A DNA stretch of 24,425 nucleotides from CBDULX01 sp965368175. GTDB lineage: Bacteria > Pseudomonadota > Gammaproteobacteria > SZUA-229. This document shows positions 23,924 through 24,425 of the stretch, one piece after another. The translations under genes and the position numbers were made by a program. Numbering within the stretch: position 1 is the stretch's first letter; each line of letters begins with the position of its first letter. Below the pieces are notes generated by a model, which saw only the letters and a program-made list of their open reading frames with translations, ran no database searches and was not told where the DNA came from. Where the stretch lies: the NCBI GenBank assembly GCA_965368175.1, contig CBDULX010000020.1, positions 1-24,425 of the forward strand. Reading direction: 5' to 3'.

Positions 23924-24425
23924 TTATATAAAGGTTACAGCCACCTGGAACAGGCGCTCAACTTCATGGATTTTACGTTTGTCGACCAGAAACATCACCA
24001 CATGATCTTCCGGTTCGATCAGGGTATCGTGGTGGGCGACAATCACCTTCTCACCTCGTACTATGGCGCCAATGGTTGCTCCTTCAGGTAATGGAATTTC
24101 CTCAATTCGTCGACCCACCACTTTGGATGTAGTGATATCGCCATGGGCAATAGCTTCAATAGCTTCAGCCGCACCTCGACGCAATGAATGCACAGACACC
24201 ATATCACCACGACGCACATGGGTAAGCAGGGCACCGATAGTTACCTGCTCCGGAGAAATGGCGACATCAATGGCATCCTGATTTTCAATCAAATCGACGT
24301 AGGCTGCCCGATTAATCAGTGACAATGCCTTGCGCACCCCCAGTCGCTTGGCCAGCATTGCAGACAGGATGTTAGCCTCATCATCGTTGGTCACTGAACA
24401 GAATACATCCATACTATCGATATTC
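23924..24425 (-). CDS. trkA: Trk potassium uptake protein TrkA, C-terminal part
   Basis: The frame stays open to the window edge, so only about the last 166 residues are seen of a protein normally near 458. Visible are the end of the second NAD-binding (RCK_N) domain (SVTNDDEANILSAMLAKRLG, NRAAYVDLI) and the second RCK_C domain (VHSLRRGAAEAIEAIAHGD, GATIGAIVRGEKVIVAHHD, DHVVMFLVDKRKIHEVERLFQV). It gates TrkH in response to nucleotide binding. Confidence 0.96.
   Translation of the reverse strand, partial: NIDSMDVFCSVTNDDEANILSAMLAKRLGVRKALSLINRAAYVDLIENQDAIDVAISPEQVTIGALLTHVRRGDMVSVHSLRRGAAEAIEAIAHGDITTSKVVGRRIEEIPLPEGATIGAIVRGEKVIVAHHDTLIEPEDHVVMFLVDKRKIHEVERLFQVAVTFI

Overview
This window looks like chromosomal DNA of a free-living-type gammaproteobacterium of moderate GC content. 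The gene order hisB-hisH-hisA-hisF-hisI-hisE-tatA-tatB-tatC, the yceI/cytochrome b561 pair, TtcA-type and Dtd proteins, an LpxL-type lipid A acyltransferase and Trk potassium uptake genes all fit that class, perhaps a sulfur-oxidising lineage. The species cannot be named from sequence alone. No phage, plasmid, rRNA, tRNA or CRISPR was seen.

Layout. Positions 1-437 hold an imperfect ~105-bp repeat with hairpins, then a DUF502 membrane protein on +. From 4493 down to 1396 (minus) runs an ECF sigma factor, its zinc-finger anti-sigma factor, a small periplasmic Met/Glu/Gln-rich protein and, after a terminator, a TPR plus beta-barrel outer-membrane protein. A textbook ECF promoter (GGAACC-N16-CGTT) lies just upstream of the sigma gene. 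Next on minus are gpmI, a secreted thioredoxin-domain (DUF255) protein, and the long his-tat operon (13285 to 8206). A small membrane protein, dtd and pip follow, also on minus.

The 645-bp gap between pip and ttcA (15505-16149) is the most interesting part. It carries an 18-bp palindrome of the GacA/UvrY type (TGTAGG-N6-CCTACA). This is followed by a ~205-nt stretch with 14 GGA motifs and no TCC, ending in a strong Rho-independent terminator. A second, shorter unit follows with GGA in hairpin loops and its own terminator. I read these as two tandem CsrB/RsmY/RsmZ-type RNAs that would sequester CsrA/RsmA.

The right part holds a ttcA-like tRNA thiolation gene, a ferredoxin-CDGSH-CDGSH fusion, and a pirin-cytochrome b561-yceI cluster divergent from a LysR regulator. 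The last block is a tightly overlapping minus-strand set: trkA (cut by the window edge), trkH, a methyltransferase and an LpxL-family acyltransferase.

A second theme is a three-copy MITE-like element (1238-1397, 13458-13617 and an internally deleted copy at 18372-18442). Its terminal inverted repeats sit exactly at gene 3' ends and supply or overlap stop codons. A different, ~77-bp palindromic repeat lies upstream of the CDGSH gene.
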